DNA of 64,000 nucleotides from Aculops lycopersici (taxonomy: Eukaryota; Arthropoda; Arachnida; Trombidiformes; Eriophyidae). How positions within the stretch are numbered: position 1 is the stretch's first letter; every line of letters begins with the position of its first letter. The notes under the pieces are model-generated. The model saw nothing but the letters and a program-made list of their open reading frames with translations, was not told where the DNA came from and ran no database searches. The stretch lies in NCBI GenBank assembly GCA_015350385.1, contig WNKI01000001.1, positions 5,604,746 to 5,668,745 on the forward strand, in the 5' to 3' direction. This document shows positions 10,001-17,379 of the stretch, piece after piece. The position numbers and the translations under genes were made by a program.

Positions 10001-11766
10001 TCAGGCATAGTCGGATTGCAAGTGTATGTGAGGAACAAATCTGGCCGACCAAATCGGAGAACGTACGCCATGGCATCTTGCGTGTACTCGCGTAAGTGTC
10101 TCGGGGAACCTATGAAAGATGAGGGCAAAATTATGCGTTTTCCAACCTCATTTGGATCCCCATCATTTCTTAGTGCATCACGTAAGTGGATGTATTCATC
10201 AGCTCTCAGTTTTTTCTGATTCGAGCGAAGATATTTGAGACGTCCAAGTTCTATTTTGGTGTACATATCGACAAAATACTGGTTGGTGAGCTTACCACAG
10301 TAATGAAATATATTTTGAACGTTATCGCGAACCATAAACTGATAAGAGTAGAATTGCTTGGCCGTGATCTTTTTATTGGTAGCTGGATCCCGCATGCTTA
10401 TTGAGTAGCTTGGTTGACCAGACCAGAACATCAAAGGATATTGCAGTGCATCATAGAATTGGTGAGTTTCGTTGATATAAGACAGGCGATCATTCCTCCT
10501 CGTCAATATAATATCGCGATTTTGCGCATCCTCAGGGGCTATGAAGTGAAGCGCTACGTCCTCAACGACTGGGGCATTGAATTGGCCCGGGTGGACTCCT
10601 TCAGGTAGCCGATCTGCACGTATTGCCAAGCTACAGGTATCAGCGGGCATGCGCTCGAGGGCCGTCTTGAAGTTTCGAATCAAATCATTCTCGCGTTCGA
10701 GTAAATGCTGAAACAAAGCAACCAAATTTCTCCTGACTCCCTGGAACATGCCTGTCCTACGATCGATTTGGCAGTCAGAGTCGCCCATGAAGTATATTTG
10801 CACATATTGTGCATCACTTTCTGGCTGCGGCAAAAGAGAGCCGATCTGATGGTAGATCTGACCTTGAATTCGGAATGTAGAGGGCCAATCACCTGCGCCT
10901 AAGCGCTGTCCATTAATACCAAGCGATGTCATAGCAAAACAGCTGTTATATCGCATGATATACTCGAGCATATGTTTACCATCTGGATTTCTGACATCAT
11001 ACAATTCGGATTCAGGTGCAGGAGGCAAAGTGTACTGTCGTAACATGCAGCACTTGCCATTGGAACAACAGATTCCAGGCGCTTCCTTGCGAAAGAGTCG
11101 CGCGTTGCATCTTTGGCAAGTTTTAGTCATCAAGTCAATAGATAATTGAGAGAGAGAATGGTAATCATAATCAGCGTCGTAATGAAATGCCAAATTTTCC
11201 AAGGTCCTGGGATGAAATGGACGAAGCTGATTATCATACGCGCGCTCAGCATCGATATACTCTTGTTCCAAGTTTCTGAGTATTTGATCCTGTGCTCGAG
11301 ATTCACGTCTCCGTTGACTAAGCAAATCTCTGTCTTCCTGAGAAGCTGATGCGCGCACTCCCTGCATTATTGCTCGCTGGGATGCTCGAATATGAGCAGG
11401 GACACGATGGGGACTGGTGTTCTCTGGAGATGGTTCATGCATAGCAATCGCTTGTTCTCGATTCGCCGCATATCGCTGCCGCTGACGCTCTCTCCTTGCG
11501 ACGCTATTTGAAGCATATCGCGCTCTGGCTCTCTCATTGCGACGCTCGCGGGCTGCACGTTGAGAGGTGCTCTCGCCTTCGCGTTCAGTAGGCCGCCGAC
11601 CACGACGGCGTGTAGCTACAGGAGGTGCCGGATCAGGAAAGAGATGCAGAGGTTGTGGAGCAGAGACATTCGGTGGATCAGAAGGCAAGTCGAAGTGGGC
11701 AATCGCGAGGTCCATCGGTATCTCCTCATCCTCCTCAAGGGCACGATTGCAACGATTATGTGACAT
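7036..11766 (-). CDS. Helitron Rep/helicase transposase (RepHel)
   Basis: A complete 1,576-residue Helitron protein without stops or frameshifts. The order is: an Arg-rich N-terminus (about 50-115); a CxxC zinc-finger-like region (CQRCNARL and following); the Helitron-like N domain; a Rep HUH nickase core with HVH at about 646-648; a tyrosine motif around YLFKYVYKG near 785-790; and a Pif1-type superfamily 1 helicase with Walker A APGGTGKT near 1140-1146, Walker B IIWDE near 1219, a GDFRQTLPV motif, and the C-terminal NKSQGQTL motif near 1510. Rep nicks and transfers single-stranded DNA and the helicase unwinds the donor strand. No apurinic endonuclease or OTU domain is fused, so it is the plain Helitron layout. 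Start ATG at 11766 is the first in the frame. Confidence 0.97.
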   Translation of the reverse strand: MSHNRCNRALEEDEEIPMDLAIAHFDLPSDPPNVSAPQPLHLFPDPAPPVATRRRGRRPTEREGESTSQRAARERRNERARARYASNSVARRERQRQRYAANREQAIAMHEPSPENTSPHRVPAHIRASQRAIMQGVRASASQEDRDLLSQRRRESRAQDQILRNLEQEYIDAERAYDNQLRPFHPRTLENLAFHYDADYDYHSLSQLSIDLMTKTCQRCNARLFRKEAPGICCSNGKCCMLRQYTLPPAPESELYDVRNPDGKHMLEYIMRYNSCFAMTSLGINGQRLGAGDWPSTFRIQGQIYHQIGSLLPQPESDAQYVQIYFMGDSDCQIDRRTGMFQGVRRNLVALFQHLLERENDLIRNFKTALERMPADTCSLAIRADRLPEGVHPGQFNAPVVEDVALHFIAPEDAQNRDIILTRRNDRLSYINETHQFYDALQYPLMFWSGQPSYSISMRDPATNKKITAKQFYSYQFMVRDNVQNIFHYCGKLTNQYFVDMYTKIELGRLKYLRSNQKKLRADEYIHLRDALRNDGDPNEVGKRIILPSSFIGSPRHLREYTQDAMAYVLRFGRPDLFLTYTCNPTMPEFRELLFNGQTVNDRHDIVARLFHQKVGCLVDVLRKDKIFGPVRAYLFSIEWQKRGLPHVHMLIWLSNPIRADEIDKVLSAEIPDPQVDPALYATVTNFMIHGPCGALNGNSPCMSEGRCTKKYPRGFMEETLTGEDGYPLYRRRSPEDGGRIFNKRVRGQMTQIDNRWVVPYNPTLLRLFPGHMNIEICHSVRSIKYLFKYVYKGSDIMGMVVENQQDRDEISEFQIGRFLSCNEACWRIFGFPVHERSIAVHHLQVHLENGQRIVWDENRPPGQVPRPPSTTLTAFFALCSRDEFAQTLIYQDVPSYFTYDGGIFSRRIKGQPVVGWPGVKEVDDIGRLYTVSPRQLECFHLRILLTHVRGPKSFQDIKTFEGHICSTYQEACRMRGLIADDEQWMKTLEESAALHLPNQMRELFAVILCQCYPSNPTELWDKFKDDLSQDILNRMRRQNPDLELQFNDLIWNEALILLEDLSLSISGKELAFYSMPSPTRDPIDVSNAEILRERTYPRAELIDFVEQNTPLLNEQQKRVQSLLLDAIERELGGIYLIDAPGGTGKTFLLNLLLAEVRSQGNIMLATASSGIAATNYDGGRTAHSAFGIPLKTPSMPNPTSSITRGSAKGIMLKACKAIIWDECTMMHKKCFELVDRLLQDIRDNTLPFGGMVVILAGDFRQTLPVTMSCTPADSLHACLKTSYLWSKIAKFNLHTNMRVQMLGDPNAEQFASDLLSIGEGRFWTDPRNGMIPLTRNICTHVSLGDDLIAKVYPDLLSNMLDPDWLRDRSILAPHNVTVNEINAKILDKLVQTPARVFKSVDTCRNPEDATSFPTEVLNSLHDSDMPPHELTLKVGAPIMILRNIRPPKLCNGTRLVITSLQGYVIHAKIIAGKHRGEHVLIPRIPFHPENLIVQMQRLQFPVRLAYALTINKSQGQTLKVAGIELAKQCFSHGQLYVALSRVGSPSSLFIHTFTGHARNVVYRRALTYIDGRNIN

Positions 11767-11874
11767 CGTTCAGTGAAACTAATGAAACAGAAGATAATCG
11801 AGAGTTATATGAATGATGAGTATGAGTATAAGTGGAATCTAATGGTGTATTGTCGAAGAGAAGAAACTGCAAGC

Positions 11875-12684
11875 NNNNNNNNNNNNNNNNNNNNNNNNNN
11901 NNNNNNNNNNNNNNNNNNNNNNNNNNNNNNNNNNNNNNNNNNNNNNNNNNNNNNNNNNNNNNNNNNNNNNNNNNNNNNNNNNNNNNNNNNNNNNNNNNNN
12001 NNNNNNNNNNNNNNNNNNNNNNNNNNNNNNNNNNNNNNNNNNNNNNNNNNNNNNNNNNNNNNNNNNNNNNNNNNNNNNNNNNNNNNNNNNNNNNNNNNNN
12101 NNNNNNNNNNNNNNNNNNNNNNNNNNNNNNNNNNNNNNNNNNNNNNNNNNNNNNNNNNNNNNNNNNNNNNNNNNNNNNNNNNNNNNNNNNNNNNNNNNNN
12201 NNNNNNNNNNNNNNNNNNNNNNNNNNNNNNNNNNNNNNNNNNNNNNNNNNNNNNNNNNNNNNNNNNNNNNNNNNNNNNNNNNNNNNNNNNNNNNNNNNNN
12301 NNNNNNNNNNNNNNNNNNNNNNNNNNNNNNNNNNNNNNNNNNNNNNNNNNNNNNNNNNNNNNNNNNNNNNNNNNNNNNNNNNNNNNNNNNNNNNNNNNNN
12401 NNNNNNNNNNNNNNNNNNNNNNNNNNNNNNNNNNNNNNNNNNNNNNNNNNNNNNNNNNNNNNNNNNNNNNNNNNNNNNNNNNNNNNNNNNNNNNNNNNNN
12501 NNNNNNNNNNNNNNNNNNNNNNNNNNNNNNNNNNNNNNNNNNNNNNNNNNNNNNNNNNNNNNNNNNNNNNNNNNNNNNNNNNNNNNNNNNNNNNNNNNNN
12601 NNNNNNNNNNNNNNNNNNNNNNNNNNNNNNNNNNNNNNNNNNNNNNNNNNNNNNNNNNNNNNNNNNNNNNNNNNNNNNNNNNNN
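11875..12684. other. Assembly gap, 810 N
   Basis: A run of N inside the 5' non-coding part of the Helitron. Nothing can be said about its content; reading frames crossing it are meaningless. Confidence 1.
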
Positions 12685-12750
12685 TGCTGTGCTGCTGCTG
12701 CTTGTGCTGCTGCTTGTGCTGCTGCTGCTCTCTCTCTCTCTCTCTCTCTC
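12685..12750. repeat. CTG/TTGTG and CT simple repeats
   Basis: CTG-rich triplets followed by a CT run, directly right of the assembly gap. Such repeats probably explain why the gap could not be closed. Confidence 0.9.
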
Positions 12751-12939
12751 CTGACGGCACGCGCGAAAGGGAGGAATAAAAATCGAACTAACGCAAAAAT
12801 GGCATTTTGTTATTAGATATAAATTCCCTCATTTCCAAGTTCATCTCCACTATTAAATCTAATGCTTTCTAGTCTAGTTTCATGAGTAGTTAAAACAAAT
12901 TTATCAGTACTAAGAATGTAATCAAGTGCCTCATCTGGA

Positions 12940-14654
12940 AGCACACAGTGGCAATGTGATCCTGTCCAACCACTGCAGATTAAGGACCCGGTTCCACAAG
13001 ACATTCATATTGCCCGATCCTTTGTTGGTAAGAAAATTGATTCCACATGTCGCAATATCGGTAACAAGAATTATGAGCTCTATGGAAATTACAAGGCCAA
13101 AATTGAGCATCAAGTCAATGGGACACCTAAGAATCGAGGCCACTACGTTGTTGTCACAGGTATAACCCCAACCTCAATGGGCGAGGGTAAATCCACCACC
13201 ACTATTGGATTGGTTCAAGCTTCAACAGCACACCTCAAGCGAAACTCATTCGCTTGTATAAGGCAACCATCTCAGGGACCAACATTTGGCCTCAAAGGTG
13301 GCGCCGCGGGAGGCGGCTACAGTCAGGTTTGGCCCATGGAAGAGTTAAATATGCACCTGGGTATTCCCAAGAGTTTGGAGCCGAGCGAGCTGACACCGGA
13401 TCAAAAGCGACAATTTGCTAGACTCAACATAGATCCTGATACCATAACATTGAACCGTGTGATTGACACCAATGATCGTTTTCTGAGAAAGATAACCATA
13501 GGTCAGGGATCCAATGAGAAGAATCGAACTAGGCAATCTCAGTTGTCAGTGAGCTAATGGCAATTCTAGCCCTCGCCGACAACTTGAACGATGTATGCCG
13601 TCGAGTTGAACGTCTGGTTATTGGGTTTACCAAGGCGACCGATGATGGACAACAACCCAGACCAGTGACTTGCGATGACCTTTGTGTCGCCGGAGCGGCT
13701 TGTGTACTGCTCAAAGATGCCGTCTATCCAACAATTATGCAAACACTCGAAAGCACACCGGTTCTAGTCCATTGTGGCCCATTTGCAAATGTTGCTCATG
13801 GCAACTCATCAATTATAGCTGATAGAGTTGGTTTGGATCTGGTGGGCAGTGATGGTTTTGTTGTCACTGAGGCCGGCTTTGCTTCCGACGTTGGATTTGA
13901 CATGGACATTAAATGCCACAACTCAAAGTTGATTCCCGACTGTGCTGTTCTAGTTCGAGCCCTCAAGTTACACGGACGCGACTTACTTGGTGACAGCTCG
14001 GCTCCAGACAATATCGCCATGGAAAAGGGACTTATCAATATGAATGCTCACATCAAGAATATAAGTCAAAACTTCCAGGTACCCGTTATGGTTGCCGTGA
14101 ACAAGTCTACCGGTGACTCGGAAGAGGAGTTGCAATTCGTCAAGACCAATGCGCTGGCGGCAGGTGCCTCCGACTGTCGGGTCGCCAACAATTGGGCACT
14201 TGGTGGCCAGGGTGCCGTTGATCTAGCCAAGGGAGTAGTGGAAACTTGTGAGAAACAAAGAGCATCTGGCTCGAGTGCTAAATTACTCTATGAGTCAAAG
14301 GGATTATCAATTGTAGACAAGATCAAGACCGTAGCATCTAAAGTTTATGGTGCCAAGGATGTAAGTTTCTCAGATTCTGTTATGGAAAAGATCAAACTCT
14401 TTGAGTCGAATGGCTTTGGCGACCTACCTGTTTGCATCGCAAAGACCCACCTGTCGATTTCACACGACCCAAAGATGAAGGGTGCCCCATCAGGTTATAC
14501 TTTTCCCATTGTTAACATCAATGTTTCAGCTGGTGCTGGTTTTGTTTGCGCTCTAGCTGGCGAGATCTCCACAATGCCCGGCTTGCCAACTCGTCCTGCC
14601 TTCTTTGACATCATGATAAACCCGGAGGATGGTCAAATTGAGGGACTATTTTGA
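12940..14654 (+). pseudogene. MTHFD1: Decayed formyltetrahydrofolate synthetase (MTHFD1-type C-terminal domain)
   Basis: Clear homology to the 10-formyl-THF synthetase domain of C1-THF synthase: the phosphate-binding GEGKSTTTIGL, the RQPSQGPTFG block, DTNDRFLRKITIG, GPFANVAHGNSSIIAD, AKTHLSISHDP, and the family's C-terminal GLF. Several faults mark it as non-functional. The dehydrogenase/cyclohydrolase half is absent. About 58 residues, including the conserved TGDIHAITAANNL-type substrate loop, are missing in frame after NMHL (near 13353). A deletion near 13535 shifts the frame, so the part before and the part after are read in different frames (second part 13557-14654). Smaller deletions occur near 13900-14000. 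Homology starts abruptly, shortly after the Helitron end. A polyadenylation-type AATAAA is at 14753-14758. No poly(A) tract follows, so retroposition is not shown. Confidence 0.8.
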
Positions 14655-14752
14655 TGAACAATGAAAAACTGATGATAGATTCACCAAGAGAGGCAGACCT
14701 GATGATTAAGTTGTGTTGTCCTTGCTGTTACACTTGTTACTGATGACACATA

Positions 14753-14758
14753 ATAAAT
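14753..14758 (+). promoter_or_regulatory. Polyadenylation signal after the FTHFS pseudogene
   Basis: AATAAA about 100 nt past the stop. It suggests that the copied fragment brought its own 3' UTR along, arguing for a DNA-level copy. Confidence 0.5.
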
Positions 14759-14824
14759 TTTCTATTTACATTTATTTGTTACATGAAGATAATATTCAAT
14801 CAAGGCCATCGTCGATCTCAATCT

Positions 14825-15378
14825 CTAAAGCGACTCGATGCTGCTGTGGCACCCAAGTCGTCACTAACCTCAGACTTGTGATGCTTGACACTTGGCTGAC
14901 CTGATGAGGGGGAAGAAGACTCATCTCCGTAATGGTGGATTTCTTCGACAATTATACGTTCTCTTGTTTGACTGAATATATCTGACAGCAGCTTTGTGTC
15001 GTCTGATGCATCAATAATCTTTGTTGGCTGGAGGGTTTTCAAGTTGATTTTGTGGTAATCCTCTATATTAAGCATCGAGCAAACTACTGCCCTCAAATCT
15101 GCGACAGTGTCACTTGTTGTCAGGCTACTTAGTTCATATTGTTGGCCGTCATATTCAAATTTGAAAGTTAACTTCTTCGTGCCACTGTTACCTGGTGCTT
15201 TGGTTCTTCTGCCATGTTAGTTGGTCGTGGATGAGATATAAAATCTTTATGAATATGACAGTTAATTTTATAATAGACTATCTACCTATTTTATGCTTTC
15301 TGATTGATGACTGACAAGTTTGATTAATCAATTAATGCAATAACGTAATAGTGTAAATGTTAAGAAAGTATAAAGTTA
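14825..15378 (-). pseudogene. YOD1: Truncated, frameshifted YOD1 5' copy (direct repeat, copy 2)
   Basis: A 554-bp near-identical copy of 5715-6269: the UBX-like part and start of the Ser-rich linker of YOD1 plus 163 bp of promoter. Coding sequence stops dead at the left edge, where FTHFS 3' flank begins. A single-base deletion a few codons after the ATG (the intact gene reads TGGCTTC on the plus strand, the copy TGGTTC) shifts the frame to a stop after about 15 codons. The OTU domain and zinc finger are absent. At its right edge the copy continues into TGTCC, unlike copy 1, which runs into Helitron CTAG. The right side therefore looks like the unoccupied A|T insertion site. Confidence 0.95.
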
Positions 15379-15403
15379 TGTCCTAAGCAATCCATTTTTG
15401 CAG

Positions 15404-15553
15404 ATGGTAGGCAATTTTGCAGTTCAACGTGCTGTCATCGCTCTCGTGTGGGCCGCCGCTGCTTCTAAGGGCTTCCTAAAGGCCGCACGAGATTTTCTAT
15501 GGCACAATGCACGATTCAACTTCAATGGGGCTCTAAATTTGCAGCCAATTTAA
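15404..15553 (+). CDS. Possible 49-aa small protein
   Basis: An ATG frame of 49 codons between the YOD1 copy and EMC6, with a hydrophobic/Ala-rich centre (ALVWAAAASKGFL) and a polar tail. It directly follows a TTTTTGCAG, which looks like a splice acceptor, so it may be part of a spliced 5' exon. I do not recognise the family. It could be a short mitochondrial or membrane peptide, or chance. Confidence 0.3.
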   Translation: MVGNFAVQRAVIALVWAAAASKGFLKAARDFLWHNARFNFNGALNLQPI

Positions 15554-15640
15554 TAAGATATGACAAATCACAATATTAGCAACTAAGAAACTTAATGCAA
15601 TAACAAACAGTTGATAAGAAAGATAAAAAACAATTCGAAA

Positions 15641-15952
15641 ATGGGTTCTGTAACAGCCCTTTCAGAATCCGCTATTAGGCACAATTTTTCAGCCGTCGAG
15701 TATTGCAAAACTTTCGTTGCCGCCCTATCAGGTTCATGCGCTGGTATTATGGGCCTAACGGGAATATTAGGCTTTGTATTCTATTTCATATCAGCTCTAG
15801 TCCTCTGGTTGATGGTACTGGGTAAGACAGGCGAAGATTGGAAAAAGTATTTTAGGCAAAGACAAATATTATTAACTAATGGAATTTTTGATGGCCTCTT
15901 CACATACATTCTATTCTGGACATTTCTTTATGGAATGGTTCACGTTTATTAG
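15641..15952 (+). CDS. EMC6: ER membrane protein complex subunit 6
   Basis: A 103-residue membrane protein nearly identical in layout to animal EMC6: a short polar N-terminus, a first hydrophobic hairpin with the conserved AALSGSCAGIMGLTG stretch, and a C-terminal GLFTYILFWTFLYGMVHVY segment that is almost invariant in the family. EMC6 lies in the membrane core of the EMC, which inserts tail-anchored and multi-pass proteins into the ER membrane. I chose the ATG at 15641; an upstream in-frame ATG at 15611 would add ten basic residues not typical of the family. Single exon, with AATAAA at 15999-16004. It converges with SPT4, with 154 bp between stops. Confidence 0.97.
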   Translation: MGSVTALSESAIRHNFSAVEYCKTFVAALSGSCAGIMGLTGILGFVFYFISALVLWLMVLGKTGEDWKKYFRQRQILLTNGIFDGLFTYILFWTFLYGMVHVY

Positions 15953-15998
15953 GATCAAATACAATGTATCAATCAGATAATTAGAATCTGAAGATATA

Positions 15999-16004
15999 AA
16001 TAAA
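15999..16004 (+). promoter_or_regulatory. Polyadenylation signal of EMC6
   Basis: AATAAA 46 nt after the EMC6 stop, within the short convergent spacer to SPT4. Confidence 0.7.
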
Positions 16005-16106
16005 TTGAATATGTAAACAATCAGCTATATACAAGTATTATCACTAAAGAAGTTTAATGTTGGAGGTTTGTTATTGTTGTTCACAAGGATGTAAAATCGG
16101 ATTATC

Positions 16107-16439
16107 TCAACGGTCTTTCAAGTCGATATCACGATGCTTGAGATCGTCAACGAGGCCGTAAGGTAGCTTCCCTGATACGTCTATAGCATACATGCCCTTG
16201 ACCCTCTTCTCCATCCTCTGCCACCTAGCAACCCAGCTATCTTCTGGATTACATAGTGCTATCATGCCGCTGAAAACGGCTGTTGTACATTGGGCAACCA
16301 GATCGCGATGTTGGCGCATTTGAATAAATTTTTCGCAATTTTCGCACCCATTCTTCTCGAATTGATCTGCACTCTTAATAAGATGACACAACATACAGGC
16401 CCTAAGGTTGTGAAGTTCTCTTGGTATTCTATCGGACAT
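16107..16439 (-). CDS. SUPT4H1: Transcription elongation factor SPT4 (DSIF small subunit)
   Basis: A 110-residue protein with the SPT4 four-cysteine zinc site (C15, C18, C32, C35) and the conserved EDSWVARWQR segment followed by the GMYAIDVSGKLP strand that meets the SPT5 NGN domain. Together with SPT5 it forms DSIF, which controls RNA polymerase II pausing and processivity in the nucleus. Length is close to the human 117 residues. Start ATG at 16439 gives the family N-terminus. Single exon. Confidence 0.97.
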   Translation of the reverse strand: MSDRIPRELHNLRACMLCHLIKSADQFEKNGCENCEKFIQMRQHRDLVAQCTTAVFSGMIALCNPEDSWVARWQRMEKRVKGMYAIDVSGKLPYGLVDDLKHRDIDLKDR

Positions 16440-17379
16440 TGTGCTGGAAATTTAAGTTTCTTCTTGCGATTCGAAGAGATTGTTCTAATCCAGACCGTCT
16501 GTTCGGGTGGTCTCGTCTTGCAAGTTTTTTCTACTGGCTGGTGTAAAAATCTTACCTCTAATTCTAGTGTCTTGACCGAAACTGTATTGACTTAAGTTCG
16601 ATTTCAAACATCCGAGTCATAAAAACGATATCCAAGAAAATGTCGCGAGTTGTGGGGAGAGTTTAAAAACGGCGCCCTAGTTGTTGGCGCTTGCGGGCTC
16701 TTGCATGGCTCGCAAAGTTTTTAGTGCGCATTCTTCTTATTTTCATCAATCCAACAAAATACGCTCGTCTGTTTGTAAGCCGCCTGCTTCACAATGTGTG
16801 CGTCTGTCTTGCGTGTGTGTGTTTGCACTGCAGCTGCTGTTGTTGCCATTGCCATTGCTTTTTCTTTTTCTCTTTCTTCTGCCTGTATGCTTTTCCCTTG
16901 AATTTGCTGTGTGCTCTGTGTATTTCCAATGGAAGTTTCGACCCGTCCTGCATTTGCCAATTTGCAGTGAGTGGTCGCCTTCGTCATGGGCTTGTTCATT
17001 GCGAACGTAAGCGGGCAATCGAGCTAGCATGCAGTTTGGATCGAGTTTTTGTGATTCTAGGCAGGCTCATTCGTCGCTTGAAATAAAGTGCCTGCGAAAT
17101 GCAAGGCATTGGAAAAAGCTATGCCAGCCATCAAACAATGAACGAGAGTTTTTTAAGGTTTTTCTCGTAGTGCCAGTCGGATTGTTATAATTGCAGCAGG
17201 CATATTCGACCAACATTCTAGAGATCCTTGGTTCACATTTATCTATATCTATATATCTCTATATATATATTGAACATTATTATATTATTCATTTATACAT
17301 GTACATGTATGTGTATATTAGATCACTCCTTAGATATTCTCCAAATTATTAAACTGAAAAATTCCAACCAATCACCTAT
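16440..17379. other. Divergent promoter region SPT4 / HIPK
   Basis: About 940 bp between two head-to-head genes. The half near SPT4 has mixed composition with TTGCGAACG-like stretches; 17,180-17,340 is AT-rich with repeated TATATCTATAT and probably belongs to the HIPK 5' UTR or promoter. No convincing coding sequence. Confidence 0.55.

Larger units (their letters stand above)
6747..12817 (-). mobile_element. Autonomous Helitron, essentially full length
   Basis: A rolling-circle transposon on the minus strand. Its 3' end is CTAG (6747-6750), 6 nt from a perfect hairpin with a 7-bp stem (6757-6763 with 6770-6776) and a 6-nt loop, the classic Helitron 3' terminus. Its 5' end is TC at 12817-12816 with minus-strand A outside, so the element sits between A and T as Helitrons do. 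It encodes one intact Rep/helicase. The 5' non-coding part holds an 810-bp assembly gap and CTG/CT repeats. The 5' end matches that of the short element at TCTAATA and the GCGTTAGTTCGATTTTT block. The intact gene suggests recent mobility. Confidence 0.9.

Noticed and set aside
11756..12816. Long frames on both strands across the gap
   Set aside because: They are open only because they read through 810 N; the real flanks are repeat DNA of the Helitron.
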